A DNA stretch of 64,000 nucleotides from Devosia aurantiaca (GCF_011058215.1 NZ_JAALFG010000002.1:496001-560000), one strand, 5' to 3'. Positions 16,879 through 29,600 are shown, counted from the first letter of the stretch. The notes: a model not told the origin generated them from the letters alone. A program made the numbers and translations.

Positions 16879-18324
16879 GTGCCCAACCCGCCGACGACCA
16901 TCGCCGACGAATTCGGCATTGCCCTCGCCAACCTCGCTGACAGCGCCACCGGCCTCCTGACCCCTACCCTGCGTCTGGGCGTCACTGGCCTCAGCCGCGC
17001 CGGCAAGACCATCTTCATCACCGCCCTGGTCCATAACCTGCTTACTCAAGGCCGCTTGCCCGGTTTCGCGCCGCTCGCCGAAGGCCGCTTCATCGGGGCC
17101 CGGCTCGCCGAATATCCCGACGCTACCATCCCGCGCTTCGCGTATGAGCAGCACTTGGCCTCGCTCACCGCCAACCCACCCACCTGGCCCGAAGGCACCC
17201 GCCGCATTTCGCAGTTGCGGATCGTGCTTCGCTTCCAGTCCGCCAAGTGGTGGTCCGGCATGCGCGGACCGGCAACGCTCAACCTCGACATTGTCGACTA
17301 TCCCGGCGAATGGCTGCTCGACCTGCCCCTGCTTGGCCTTTCCTTTGCCGAATGGAGCGCCGAGGCGCTGGATCGCGCTGGCCAGCCCGGCCACGCTGCC
17401 GAAGCTGAAGACTTCCTGCGCGAGCTGGAAAAGACCGACGCCACCAAGCCCGCCACCGATCCTGATGCCGAGCGGCTGGCCCTGGCATTCACCACCTATC
17501 TTCGCCGCAGCCGCGAACACGGCGCGCTCTCCACGCTACCGCCCGGCCGCTTTCTTCTGCCCGGCGATCTCGAAGGCTCCCCGGCGTTGACCTTCGCCCC
17601 GCTTCCGCTTGCCGCCGCACGCCATGGCAGCCTTTATGCCATGCTCGAAAACCGCTTCGAGGCCTATAAGGACCGCGTCGTGCGCCCCTTCTTCCGCGAC
17701 CATTTTGCCCGCCTCGACCGGCAGGTGGTGCTGGTCGATACGCTGCGTGCGCTTAACACCGGCCCAGCCGCCGTTGCCGACCTCGAGACGGCGCTGACCT
17801 CGGTGCTTGCCTGCTTCCGCCAGGGCGAAGCCAATCCCCTGCTCCGCCCCTTCTCCCGTCGTATCGACCGCATCCTCTTTGCCGCGACCAAGGCCGATCA
17901 CGTGCATCACACCAGTCACGACCGGCTGGAGGCCATTCTCAATCGCCTCGTCGCCAGCGCCAGCAAGCGCGCCCGCTTCGCCGGTGCGGAAGCTGAATCC
18001 ATGGCGATCTCCGGCATTCGTGCCACCAGCGAAGGCACGATCCGCGAGGGCGGGCAAACCCTGCCCACCCTGATCGGCACGCCACTCGCAGGCGAGACGC
18101 TGGAAGGCCAGACCTACGATGGTAAAACCGAAATCGCATTGTTTCCCGGTGACTTGCCGGAACGCCCGGATTCAGTTTTCGAAGACGGCACCCCCGTAGC
18201 GCTCAACTTCCTCCGCTTCGCACCGCCACAGCGGCTCGAGCGCATCGCGACCGGCGATATCGTCCTGCCGCATATCCGGCTTGACCGAGCGCTCGATTAC
18301 CTCATCGGAGACTGGATGGCATGA
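16879..18324 (+). CDS. ycjX: YcjX family P-loop NTPase (DUF463)
   Basis: A 481-residue protein with Walker A GLSRAGKT at residues 37-44, preceded by the strand LRLGVT, then LDIVDYPGEWLLDLPLLG near residue 135-152 and RIDRILFAATKADHVHH near 330-346 as the G4-like element. YcjX is a dynamin-like/Ras-like GTPase of the envelope-stress-associated ycjX-ycjF pair. Its precise role is unclear. GTG start at 16879. The stop overlaps the next gene by four bases, so the pair is co-translated. Confidence 0.93.
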   Translation: MPNPPTTIADEFGIALANLADSATGLLTPTLRLGVTGLSRAGKTIFITALVHNLLTQGRLPGFAPLAEGRFIGARLAEYPDATIPRFAYEQHLASLTANPPTWPEGTRRISQLRIVLRFQSAKWWSGMRGPATLNLDIVDYPGEWLLDLPLLGLSFAEWSAEALDRAGQPGHAAEAEDFLRELEKTDATKPATDPDAERLALAFTTYLRRSREHGALSTLPPGRFLLPGDLEGSPALTFAPLPLAAARHGSLYAMLENRFEAYKDRVVRPFFRDHFARLDRQVVLVDTLRALNTGPAAVADLETALTSVLACFRQGEANPLLRPFSRRIDRILFAATKADHVHHTSHDRLEAILNRLVASASKRARFAGAEAESMAISGIRATSEGTIREGGQTLPTLIGTPLAGETLEGQTYDGKTEIALFPGDLPERPDSVFEDGTPVALNFLRFAPPQRLERIATGDIVLPHIRLDRALDYLIGDWMA

Positions 18325-19328
18325 AGCCGATCGCCCGCCCTACCGGCACCGTCTCCGAGCCCGCTGAAGCAACGCGCGCCCCGCGCGCCTTCACGCCCGA
18401 CCGCGCCGAGATCGTCGAAACCGTCTTTGAACCGGAAGCGGAACCTGACCTCGTCGCGCCCCCGCCCCGCCGCATGGGCGGCTTTGGCAAGCTCCTGTGG
18501 ACCACTGGCGGCATCTTGGTCTCCGCCGCTCTCGGTCTCGCAGCCGATCGCCTCATCCGCGATCTCTTCGCCACCAACGAGTACTTGGGCATCCTCGGGC
18601 TCGCCGTCCTCGGCCTATTCGTCCTGGCCGTCATTGCCCTCGTCGCTCGCGAAATCTTCGCGCTGCGCCGCCTCCGTGTCCTCGACAGCCTCAAGGAGGA
18701 AGCCGCCCGCGCTAGCATCGACAATGACCGCAAGCGTGCAGGCACCGTCACCGATCAGCTCACCACCATCTATGCCGGTCGCGCCGATCTCGCTCGCGCC
18801 CGCGAAACGTTGACAGGTCACCTGCCCAACCTCTTCGACGGCACTGAAGTCATCACTCTCGCCGAGCGCACCCTGATGGCGCCCCTCGACGCCTGCGCCA
18901 AAGCCTTGACCGCCGCCTCTGCCCGTCGCGTTGCCCTCGTCACCGCCGTCTCGCCGCGCGCGCTGATCGACGTCGCCTTCGTCATCTACGAAAGCGTCCG
19001 CCTCGCCGGCGCCATCGCTGCGCTTTATGGCGCTCGCCCCGGCTTCTTCGGCTTCTGGCGCCTCGCCGGCTCCGTGCTTGCGCATCTGGCCGTAACCGGC
19101 GGCCTCGTCCTCACCGATGGCATCGTCGAGCAACTGGTCGGCCAGGGCCTTGCCGCCAAACTCTCCGCCCGCCTCGGCGAAGGCGTCGTCAACGGCCTCA
19201 TGACCGTCCGCGTCGGCATCGCCGCTATGCGCGTCGTCCGCCCCCTGCCCTTCGACACAATGCCGCAACCCACAGTCCGGGATTTCATCCCCGAACTGGT
19301 CAAGGTCACGCAGGACGCCGCCAAATAG
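18321..19328 (+). CDS. ycjF: YcjF family membrane protein (TIGR01620/DUF697)
   Basis: A 335-residue protein. A disordered N-terminal tail (about 60 residues, Pro/Glu rich) is followed by two close membrane helices (about residues 55-110, LLWTTGGILVSAALGLAAD and LGILGLAVLGLFVLAVIALVA). A C-terminal DUF697 domain has a further hydrophobic segment (about 230-260). It overlaps ycjX by ATGA and is its usual partner. The stop codon abuts the stop of the convergent EAL gene (19328/19329), leaving no intergenic space. Confidence 0.9.
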   Translation: MKPIARPTGTVSEPAEATRAPRAFTPDRAEIVETVFEPEAEPDLVAPPPRRMGGFGKLLWTTGGILVSAALGLAADRLIRDLFATNEYLGILGLAVLGLFVLAVIALVAREIFALRRLRVLDSLKEEAARASIDNDRKRAGTVTDQLTTIYAGRADLARARETLTGHLPNLFDGTEVITLAERTLMAPLDACAKALTAASARRVALVTAVSPRALIDVAFVIYESVRLAGAIAALYGARPGFFGFWRLAGSVLAHLAVTGGLVLTDGIVEQLVGQGLAAKLSARLGEGVVNGLMTVRVGIAAMRVVRPLPFDTMPQPTVRDFIPELVKVTQDAAK

Positions 19329-20090
19329 CTAGGCCGCAAGGCGCATCTGCTCCATGCCGACAAAGCTCTCGAGCTGCGGCTTGGCAAAATAATAGCCCTG
19401 GAACAGCGCAATCCCCGCAGCCTTGAGCGTCATCATCTCGGCCTCGGTCTCGACACCCTCGGCCAGCACCACGATATCGAGCTGCTGCGCGATGCCGACG
19501 ATGCCCGCGATGATCGCCTGCCGTGCCGCCGAGCTATCGATGCCGCGCAGCAATTCCATGTCGATCTTGATGAGGTTGGGCTGGAATTTTGCCAGCAGCC
19601 CGAGCCCCGCATAGCCGGCGCCGAAATCGTCCAGTGCAGTCATGAAGCCCATGCGCTTATATTCGGCAACGATATTGGCCACATGATCGGCATCGCTCAT
19701 GCGCTCGTTCTCGGTGAACTCGAACATCAACCGCCGCGGGTTGAACTGCGTCTTGGCGGCAGCAGCCAGCGTCGCGCGGATACAGGCACGCGGCTCGTAA
19801 ACGGCATTGGGCATGAAGTTGATCGACAGCCGAGCCATGGACGACGCCGGCAGCTTGGTCCCCGCCAGCTCGATCGCCTTGACCCGGCAGGCCTGGTCGA
19901 ACACGTAGCGGTTGGCTTCGGTCACTTCGGAGAGGATCGAATAGGCCCCCTGCCCCTCGGTGCCGCGTACCAGCGCCTCGTAGCCCCAGATCTCGTGGGC
20001 GACGACGTCGACAATCGGCTGGAACGCCATGGTGAAGGCGACGGGAAATTCTTGCCCGTCTTTGCAGGCCTGGCAGGAGACGGACGCCAT
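19329..20090 (-). CDS. EAL domain cyclic-di-GMP phosphodiesterase
   Basis: A 253-residue, stand-alone EAL protein. Metal and catalytic residues appear intact: E38 in YEALVRG, N91, E124, D154-D155 in DDFGAGY, K175, E211 in EGVET and Q231. Hydrolysis of cyclic di-GMP to pGpG is therefore expected. A CxxC pair at residues 6-9 (CQAC) precedes the domain, and a redox or metal input is conceivable but unproven. There is no transmembrane or sensor domain. A cyclic-di-GMP link to the nearby flagellar genes is a guess from neighbourhood. Confidence 0.9.
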   Translation of the reverse strand: MASVSCQACKDGQEFPVAFTMAFQPIVDVVAHEIWGYEALVRGTEGQGAYSILSEVTEANRYVFDQACRVKAIELAGTKLPASSMARLSINFMPNAVYEPRACIRATLAAAAKTQFNPRRLMFEFTENERMSDADHVANIVAEYKRMGFMTALDDFGAGYAGLGLLAKFQPNLIKIDMELLRGIDSSAARQAIIAGIVGIAQQLDIVVLAEGVETEAEMMTLKAAGIALFQGYYFAKPQLESFVGMEQMRLAA

Positions 20091-20177
20091 GACTTAACCT
20101 ATGTTAGTATGGGAAAAAGCGAAATGTCCCCATTCTGCGTCCATAGGTTTTAATACGCAGCTAAGATCGCGATCACA

Positions 20178-20499
20178 TCAGTCCTTGGCAGCACTCGGCG
20201 CCAGCGTGAGCGCCAGCCCGTCCAGGGCGTCAGAGCACAAGATCTGGCACGACAGCCGCGAGTTGGATTTGACGTCCCCGACGCTGTCGAGCATGTCTTC
20301 TTCCTCGTCGCTCGGTGCGCCCACCGCGTCGAGCCAGTCGCCATCGACATAGACATGGCACGTCGCGCAGCTCAGCGCCCCGCCGCACTCGGCCTTGATG
20401 TTGAGCCCCAGTCGCGAATGACCTCCATCACGCGCCAGCCCTCGAGCCCCTCGAGCTCATGCTTTTCGCCAGCCTGGTCCGTGACATTGATCTCATCAT
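20178..20499 (-). CDS. fdx: 2Fe-2S ferredoxin, adrenodoxin type (frameshifted in this sequence)
   Basis: On the minus strand the frame gives [16 protein letters not shown], then after one restored base [20 protein letters not shown] and a C-terminal SRLSCQIL. This is the C-x5-C-x2-C...C pattern of adrenodoxin/ISC-type ferredoxins. The break at 20406-20409 is a four-C run that should be five. The start is also disturbed: GAGGAG stands six bases before the ATG at 20499, but that ATG is out of frame with the body, so a second base seems lost within the first codons. The gene lies downstream of fpr on the same strand, suggesting it carries electrons from Fpr. Confidence 0.78.
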
Positions 20500-20579
20500 A
20501 AGGCGCTCCTCAACAGCGCGATGGGGATAGCGTTGTTGCCATGTGACTGCAAGGCACATCGCTCCCAATACCACCGGCT

Positions 20580-20648
20580 GTCATCCCCGCGAAGGCGGGG
20601 CTCCATCCTGAGATCTCAAGATGGGCCCCGGCCTTCGCCGGGGTGACA
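20580..20648. repeat. Intergenic palindromic repeat
   Basis: TGTCATCCCCGCGAAGGCGG pairs with the reverse complement at 20620-20648 (CCGGCCTTCGCCGGGGTGAC). A small inner palindrome, TGAGATCTCA, sits at the loop. It lies between fpr and the ferredoxin gene and is typical of dispersed palindromes in this order. Confidence 0.7.
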
Positions 20649-20668
20649 ATCGAGTGTGTGGTAAGCCC

Positions 20669-21694
<1,026 letters not shown>

Positions 21695-21763
21695 TCAATC
21701 TCAATCCGTTGACCGCAGGACCGGTGCCCTGCGGCGAAATATGACTAGTGCGATCCGATTATA

Positions 21764-23024
21764 TCAGGAGACGCGGCGAAGAAAGGGGCGCGTGCCCAGC
21801 GGGATTTCGGTAACGCCGACCGGCTGGTAGAACACGGCCACTTCCGGCAAGCGGTTTTCGATCAGCGCCTGCCGGGTCGGCTCATGAACCACCACCAAAG
21901 CGTTGAAGCCGCAACGGCGCATCAGCGGAATCTGATCCTGCAGTACATCGCCCACAGCCCTGACCTCGCCGGCGAACTTGTAGCGCTCGGCCAAAAGCCG
22001 CGCCGTCGAATATCCGCGCCCGTCCGAGAAAGCCGGGAAGCGGATGGCGATCGATGCGAAGCGCGAAAGGTTGGCTTCCGCATCCTCGATCTTCTCTCCG
22101 GGTGACACCAGCAGGCCAAGCGGGTGCGGGTTCGCCAGGAACTCGGCGCGATTGGCCAAAAACACCGGCAGCGGCACATGCACATAGCGCGCTTCGGACG
22201 GGTTGGTGCCCTCTTCCCAGTCACGGAACGGGTCGGCGATGAAGGCGCCATCTTTCCAGAGCGTGTGGCGGTTGGCGGCAGTCATCGGGTTGGCGATCGC
22301 TCCACTGAAATCGTAATGGATGCCGCACTCTTTCTTGTTAAGACCGCGCCACCGTCCGGCGCGCGGATCTTCGCCCTCGGCAACGATCGAGGTGCAGGGC
22401 GCGCAGCCAATGGACTTGTAGCCTTTGGCATAGAGCGGATGCTCGGGCAAGTTATGCTTCTGGCGGTATTCGATGACGTCGGCGTCGGAAAAATAGGCTA
22501 GCGGATTGACCTTTATGCGATCGTCGCTCGTCAGCTCGAAATGCGGCAGCACGCCACGTTCCACCGTCTGGTAGCGCTTGCGCCCCGTCACCCAGCCACC
22601 ATATTGCTCGGTCACCGGCTCCAGCGGCTCGGTCTTGCGGATATGGCAGCAGGAGTCCGGATCGGTTTCCCAAAGATCGCCATTGGGGTCGAAGCGCGCC
22701 ACGTCATTGGGGTTCGGATGAATGGCATGGACGTTGATCAGCCCGAACTGGCGCTTCAGCGTTTCGACATAGTCCAGCGTCTCGCGGAAATGCTTGCCCG
22801 TTTCGAGGAAGTAGACCGGCATCGACGGATCGACCTGCGCCACCATATGGAGCAACACCGCCGAGTCGGCGCCAAAGGACGAGACGATCGCCAGATCCCC
22901 TGGCAGCACATCGCTCACAGCATAGCGCAGCACGCCAACGGCATCCATTTCATCGAACATGCCATTGAGCGCCAGGATCCCCAGTGCCTTGAGCTTGTCA
23001 TGCGCCGCCTGAGCTGGTGCGAGT

Positions 23025-23038
<14 letters not shown>
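21764..23038 (-). CDS. cysH: Assimilatory APS reductase (CysH) fused to DUF934
   Basis: A 424-residue protein with two domains. Residues 1 to about 241 are CysH: the SSFGADS nucleotide loop at 53-59, Cys130-Cys131 and Cys212/Cys215 as [4Fe-4S] ligands, and the catalytic Cys238 in KKECG. The iron-sulfur cysteines indicate APS rather than PAPS reduction. Residues about 255-424 are DUF934 (LWKDGAFIADPFRDWEEG, RGYSTARLLAERY, FGADxxx-free C-terminus), which is usually a separate gene next to cysI/cysH. The linker is open and in frame. An internal ATG at 22285 with an upstream GGAG could give DUF934 alone. The start at 23038 overlaps the cysI end by 14 bases and has a GGAGG-like site. Confidence 0.9.
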
Positions 23039-24669
<1,631 letters not shown>

Positions 24670-24683
<14 letters not shown>

Positions 24684-24993
24684 GCCCGTCGTCTTCCAGA
24701 TGCTGGCGGTCGTACGCCTGCCCATTGAGAGTAAGGGGAGCGGTGGGGCCCGCCGCCCTGATGCGTTCGCGCAGGCGCTTGGGCACGATCGTGCCGCCGG
24801 CCTGTTCAACTTCTTCGATTTCGAGGCTGATAACCCGCCCCGTCGCCTTGGTGGCGGCCAGCGCGGCATCGCGCTCCACCGTCTCTTCCTTGGCAAACAG
24901 GCGCGCAGCCTGAAGGTCCTCGACCCAATTGTTGCTGCCGTCGAGGTAAACCGTGGCGCCCGAGATCAGCTCGTTGCCGGTAAGAATTTCCAT
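24670..24993 (-). CDS. DUF2849 protein of the sulfite reduction operon
   Basis: A 107-residue protein (ELISGATVYLDGSNNWVEDL at the N-terminus) matching the small DUF2849 family, found almost only between cysG and cysI in alphaproteobacteria. The function is unknown; an accessory role in siroheme delivery or CysI assembly is inferred from synteny. Its ATG overlaps the cysG stop and its end overlaps the cysI start, so translation of the three is coupled. Confidence 0.88.
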
Positions 24994-26354
24994 TAAGCGA
25001 CCCTAAAATTTTCGGCGGCCACCGCCGCAGCATTGGCCCAGTCGCCATGAGCGACCGCCCGGCCAACCAGAATGACGGCGGGACCATCGACGAAATCGAC
25101 CGCACCGGAAGCGAGCCCGCCCAGCGTTCCGGCATAGCTCGTGCTGTTCATGCGCCCGGCATTGACCACGATGCCGATCGGCAGGTCGGCCGGCGCACCA
25201 TGCTCGACGAGGCGTCCGGCAACTTCGGCAGCAATGGCCTTGCCCATGTAAAGCGCCAGCGTCAGGCCTGACTGCGCCAAGGCGGCCCAATGGACGATAT
25301 CGCTGTCGTCAGCGCCATGCGCCGTCGCCATCACGAAGCCGCTCGACACCGCCCGCAGCGTCACCGGCGTTGCCGTATCGGCCGCAGCCGCCAGCGCCGC
25401 GCTGACGCCCGGCACGATCTCATACTGCAGCCCGGCTTTGCGCAAAGCTTCGATCTCTTCGCCAGCCCTCCCGAACACCATCGGATCGCCCGACTTGAGC
25501 CGCGCCACGCGTTTGCCCTCGCCCGCGAGCCTAACGATCAGCGTATTGATCTGCGCCTGCGAAAACGAATGATGCCCCCGCGCTTTCCCGACGCAAATCT
25601 GCTCGGCATCGCGCCGCCCCATCTGCACCACGGCAGACGGCACGAGCTGGTCATGAACGATCACATCGGCCTGCTGCAGCAAGCGCTGCGCGCGCAGCGT
25701 CAGCAGATCCTCAGCACCCGGTCCGGCGCCGATCAGCCAAACCACGCCCTGCCCCGCGCCATGTTCGACATGCTGCATCAGGAGCGCTTCGGCATCGACA
25801 TGGGGCCGGCCGACCAGATCCTCATAAAAGCGCCGCCGCGCCGCACCATCGTGAATCAGGCTCTCAACCTTGTGGCGTAACCCACCGGCAAGACCTGCGA
25901 TTTTGCCCAGCCCTGGAGCAAGCAGCGCCTCGATCTGCGCCCGCACCAGCCGCGCCAGCACCGGGGCATCGCCTTCTGTCGAAATCGCGACGGTCAGCGG
26001 CGCACGATCGACGATCGACGGCGTATAAAAATCGCACTCGGCCGGAACGTCGACGACGTTGAGCGGAATGCCCAACCGTCGCGCTTCGCTCTTGGCCAGC
26101 TCGCCACTGGCACTTTCCTCGGCAACGAAGACGAGCGCAGCCCCCACTACGTCCGATGCGTTCAGACTTCGTTCATGGACGATAGCCTGGACCCCCGAGA
26201 AGTCGGCCTCGATGTGCTGTGAATAAATCTCTATCTGAGCAGTAGTCTTAGCAACCAACCGGACCTTGTTCAGGGCCTCATCGTCGCCGCCGACGATGAT
26301 GATACGCTTGCCCTTGACTTTGAAGCTCAACGGAAAGGTGTTGAGAAGTCTCAT
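24993..26354 (-). CDS. cysG: Siroheme synthase CysG (trifunctional)
   Basis: A 453-residue fusion. The N-terminal precorrin-2 dehydrogenase/ferrochelatase part has an NAD-binding IIIVGGDDEALNKVRL at residues 18-33. The C-terminal uroporphyrinogen-III methyltransferase part has VWLIGAGPGAEDLLTLRAQ near residue 204, GDPMVFGRAGEE near 295 and EIVPGVSAALAAAA near 318. It makes the siroheme needed by the CysI product two genes downstream. It is first in the tightly overlapped cysG-DUF2849-cysI-cysH unit. Confidence 0.95.
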   Translation of the reverse strand: MRLLNTFPLSFKVKGKRIIIVGGDDEALNKVRLVAKTTAQIEIYSQHIEADFSGVQAIVHERSLNASDVVGAALVFVAEESASGELAKSEARRLGIPLNVVDVPAECDFYTPSIVDRAPLTVAISTEGDAPVLARLVRAQIEALLAPGLGKIAGLAGGLRHKVESLIHDGAARRRFYEDLVGRPHVDAEALLMQHVEHGAGQGVVWLIGAGPGAEDLLTLRAQRLLQQADVIVHDQLVPSAVVQMGRRDAEQICVGKARGHHSFSQAQINTLIVRLAGEGKRVARLKSGDPMVFGRAGEEIEALRKAGLQYEIVPGVSAALAAAADTATPVTLRAVSSGFVMATAHGADDSDIVHWAALAQSGLTLALYMGKAIAAEVAGRLVEHGAPADLPIGIVVNAGRMNSTSYAGTLGGLASGAVDFVDGPAVILVGRAVAHGDWANAAAVAAENFRVA

Positions 26355-26498
26355 GGTGTCCTACGGTCAGAGATGGGGGAACCTACGCAAATCCGCCTGT
26401 GGCAACAATGCCTTGCGCCCTAATAGCGTCTATATTCCCCCTGCCGCGGCGCGTCGGCAAAAAATTCCGTCCAAGTCATATCCCGCGCAACAGCGGCG

Positions 26499-26819
26499 CT
26501 AGCCCTGGCGCTTCGGCACCCGCACCACAAGCCCATCCAGCGCATCCCGCACCTTGATCTGGCACGACAAACGGCTCGAATCCTCGACGTCGAAGGCAAA
26601 ATCGAGCATGTCCTCCTCCATGTTCGACGGCCCTCCCACCACCTCGCGCCACTCGGGCTCAATATAGACGTGGCACGTCGCGCAGGTGCAGGCGCCACCG
26701 CATTCGGCGATAATGCCCGGCACCGCATTCATGATCGCGGTTTCCATCACCGTCGAGCCGTTCTCCGCAACGGTTTCGATGCGTTCGTCGCTGGCCGTGA
26801 TGAAGGTGATCTTGGTCAT
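26499..26819 (-). CDS. 2Fe-2S ferredoxin, adrenodoxin type
   Basis: A 106-residue ferredoxin with AECGGACTCATCHVYIE, that is C-x5-C-x2-C, and the fourth Cys in SRLSCQIKVRDALDGL. It is clearly paralogous to the ferredoxin at 20178, and both share the EEDMLD and DALDGL elements. It probably donates electrons to a cytoplasmic acceptor; CysI is one candidate from position, but general Fe-S or P450-type partners cannot be excluded. It lies 22 bases after the methyltransferase gene. Confidence 0.92.
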   Translation of the reverse strand: MTKITFITASDERIETVAENGSTVMETAIMNAVPGIIAECGGACTCATCHVYIEPEWREVVGGPSNMEEDMLDFAFDVEDSSRLSCQIKVRDALDGLVVRVPKRQG

Positions 26820-26841
26820 GAAGGAGCCTAAAGGTTGATGG

Positions 26842-28002
26842 TCAGAGGCCGAGCAGGCCTTCGAGATAATGCTTATCGATGCCGAAAAGTGTCTTCACCG
26901 CGGCAATCTTGTCGAGCGCCGCCTGCCGCGACCCGGCCCCACCCTTTTGCGCCACGATCAGATTGTTCTTTGGCGTATGTGCGTCGGACACGAACTCAAA
27001 GACCTTGGTGCGATAGCCACTGGCTTCCAGCAGCAGCGCCCGCAGCCCATCGGTCACCATCTCCGCCTGCTTTTCCAGAAAAGTCCCATGCCGTAGCAGG
27101 AAGTCGAGTTCGTCCGCCGGCTTGCCCGCCTCGATCTGCCGCCGGATCTGCTTGTGGCAGCAGGGGGCGACCGCAATCAGCTCCGCCCCGGCCTTGATAC
27201 CTTGGAAGATCGCGTCGTCGGTTGCCGTGTCGCAGGCATGGAGCGCAATAACTGCGTCCGCACCACTGGCATCATAGTCGAGGATCGAACCGGGGACGAA
27301 ACGAAGATCGCCAAAGCCGCTTTGCGACGCCAGCCGGTTCCCGTCCTCAACCAGAGCCCGCCGCAGCTCGACGCCTACAAGCTCGACCTTGCCGCCGAGA
27401 TGTTCCGCCAGCGCGAAATCGAGATACCCTTTGCCCGCGCCCATATCGAGCACGCGCGGCTTTTCCGCCTTGATCGCCTGAATCAGAGACGCAAAGATTT
27501 CGACCATCTTGTTGATCTGTCGAAACTTATCCTGCGCATCGCTGCGGACCTTCCCGTCCTTGCCGGTGATGCCCAGAGCATGCAGCCACGGCTTTGCCGT
27601 ATCGGTCAGCGCCCGGTTCTTGGCACGGTCATGCGTGGCTTCGACAGCTTGGCGGCCCTCAACTTCGATGCGCTTGATCCGCAGCTTGTCACCCTGCCGC
27701 TCGAACTGCAGGTCAAAAGCCGTCGTTTCGAGCCGAGCACTGCGCCAGGCATCAGCGAGACCCGAGGAAAGAAGAGATGCCGCTTCGTCGATCGTCAGGT
27801 TCTTGGTGATGTCCCGCGTTTTGTAGCGAAACACAAAGCTTAAGCGCTCGCCGGCCTTGATCGACACCTTACGCGCTTCCACCGATTTAAGATCGGCTTC
27901 CCCACCATGATAGCCGCCAAGCTTGAGCTTTATCAGCGACCCGTCGGCAAATGCCGCGCAAACCGCCTCCACGAACTCGCCGATGCGATGAGACGCGCTC
28001 AA
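26842..28002 (-). CDS. Class I SAM-dependent methyltransferase
   Basis: About 386 residues. An N-terminal domain of about 180 residues without a recognised fold name precedes a Rossmann methyltransferase domain with motif I VLDMGAGKGYLDFALAEHLGG and a later VIALHACDTATDDA and VAPCCHKQIR. The cysteine pair in the last motif is typical of the DUF-type methyltransferases related to GCD14/METTL25-like proteins. The likely start is the TTG at 28002, overlapping the prfC stop (TTGA) with AAGGA upstream; a start at 28068 would overlap prfC by 70 bases. Substrate unknown. Confidence 0.8.
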   Translation of the reverse strand: MSASHRIGEFVEAVCAAFADGSLIKLKLGGYHGGEADLKSVEARKVSIKAGERLSFVFRYKTRDITKNLTIDEAASLLSSGLADAWRSARLETTAFDLQFERQGDKLRIKRIEVEGRQAVEATHDRAKNRALTDTAKPWLHALGITGKDGKVRSDAQDKFRQINKMVEIFASLIQAIKAEKPRVLDMGAGKGYLDFALAEHLGGKVELVGVELRRALVEDGNRLASQSGFGDLRFVPGSILDYDASGADAVIALHACDTATDDAIFQGIKAGAELIAVAPCCHKQIRRQIEAGKPADELDFLLRHGTFLEKQAEMVTDGLRALLLEASGYRTKVFEFVSDAHTPKNNLIVAQKGGAGSRQAALDKIAAVKTLFGIDKHYLEGLLGL

Positions 28003-29600
28003 TGCCGTTCCTTGGTCGTCAGGAACCGGATCTTGGGCCAATCCTGCTTCGCCCGGTCTGCCCACCACGCATTCTGCGCCAGAAACACCGGAGCCTCCGT
28101 CCGGTCTTCGGCCATGTTGACCTTCTGCGCCGCGATGAAGCGCTTCAGTTCCTCCGGATCGTCGCTCTCGACCCAGCGCGCCACTTCATAGCCCAGCGTC
28201 TCGAAGGTGATAGGCACGCCATATTCCTTGGCAACGCGCGACGCCAGAACCTCGAGCTGCAGTTGACCGACGACCCCAACGATCCAGTCTGCGCCGACCA
28301 TGCGGCGAAACACCTGCGTCACGCCCTCTTCGGCGAGATCGGACAGCGCCTTGCTCATCTGCTTGGTCTTCATGTGGTCCGTCAGCCGTACGCGGCGGAT
28401 GATTTCCGGCGCAAAGTTCGGGATGCCCGTCACATTGATATTGGCGCCTTCGGTCAGCGTGTCCCCCACCGACAGCGTGCCGTGATTGGGAATGCCGACA
28501 ATATCACCAGCCACAGCTTCCTCGGCCAACTCGCGATTGTTGCCGAAAAAGAACATCGGATTCGAGACCGCCATGTCCTTGCCCGAGCGCACGTTCTTGA
28601 GCCGCATGCCGCGCTCGAACTTACCCGAGCACAGCCGCACGAAGGCGATGCGGTCACGGTGATTGGCGTCCATATTCGCCTGCACCTTGAAAACGAAGCC
28701 CGTAACCTTCTTCTCCTCCGGCGCGATCGGAGCGGGCAGCGCCGGCTGCGGCCGCGGCTCCGGACCCCAGTCGCCAAGCGTGCGCAGGAGCTCGGCCACC
28801 GACACGCCCTTAAGCGCCGAGCCGAACAAGACCGGGCTCAGATGCCCCTCGTGAAAGGTCTCGAGATCGAATTCCGGCAACATGGCCTGCGCCATTTCGA
28901 GCGTCTCGAGCGCCGTCATGAACACGGGATTGTCGGCAAGCTCGGACACATCGAGCAGGTCTTCCAGCGCCTCGAACTCGGCCAGCGTCTTACCCTGCGG
29001 CGTCACCACGCGCTTCTCGATAAGGTCAATATAGCCGGAGAAATCGACGCCCTGCCCGATCGGCCAAAGCACCGGCGTCAGGTCGAGCGCCAGCTTGCTC
29101 TGGATTTCATCGATCAGGTCAAGCGGCGCTAGGCCTTCGCGGTCAACCTTGTTGATGAAGGTGATGATCGGAATGTCGCGCAGTCGGCAGACCTCGAAGA
29201 GCTTCAGCGTCTGCGACTCAATGCCCTTGGCCGCGTCGATCACCATGATCGCTGCGTCCACCGCCGTCAGCGTGCGATACGTGTCCTCGGAAAAGTCCGA
29301 GTGGCCCGGCGTATCGAGGAGGTTAAGCGTCAGCCCGTCATAGTCGAAGGTCATCACCGAGGAGGTGATGGAAATGCCGCGCTGCTGCTCCATTTCCATC
29401 CAGTCCGAACGGGTCGAACGCTGCCCTGCCTTGCCGCGCACGGCGCCGGCCTGCTGGATGGCGCCAGCAGCGGCGAGCAAGCGCTCGGTCAGCGTCGTCT
29501 TGCCGGCGTCAGGGTGCGAGATGATCGCAAAGGTGCGACGCAAACGAAACGGCTCGGCTGTGGACCGGGGCGCAGCCTCGGCAACGTTTATCATGGACAT
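27999..29600 (-). CDS. prfC: Peptide chain release factor 3
   Basis: A translational GTPase of about 533 residues. G1 is SHPDAGKTTLTE, G3 is DTPGHSDFSEDTYR and G4 is NKVD, followed by the RF3-type domains II-III (GFVFKVQANMD, FRRMVGADWIVGVVGQLQLEVL). RF3 recycles RF1/RF2 from the ribosome after peptide release. The ATG at 29600 (MSMINVAEA) is preferred; further upstream codons run into the intergenic region. It is divergent from treY and overlaps the methyltransferase start downstream. Confidence 0.95.
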   Translation of the reverse strand: MSMINVAEAAPRSTAEPFRLRRTFAIISHPDAGKTTLTERLLAAAGAIQQAGAVRGKAGQRSTRSDWMEMEQQRGISITSSVMTFDYDGLTLNLLDTPGHSDFSEDTYRTLTAVDAAIMVIDAAKGIESQTLKLFEVCRLRDIPIITFINKVDREGLAPLDLIDEIQSKLALDLTPVLWPIGQGVDFSGYIDLIEKRVVTPQGKTLAEFEALEDLLDVSELADNPVFMTALETLEMAQAMLPEFDLETFHEGHLSPVLFGSALKGVSVAELLRTLGDWGPEPRPQPALPAPIAPEEKKVTGFVFKVQANMDANHRDRIAFVRLCSGKFERGMRLKNVRSGKDMAVSNPMFFFGNNRELAEEAVAGDIVGIPNHGTLSVGDTLTEGANINVTGIPNFAPEIIRRVRLTDHMKTKQMSKALSDLAEEGVTQVFRRMVGADWIVGVVGQLQLEVLASRVAKEYGVPITFETLGYEVARWVESDDPEELKRFIAAQKVNMAEDRTEAPVFLAQNAWWADRAKQDWPKIRFLTTKERH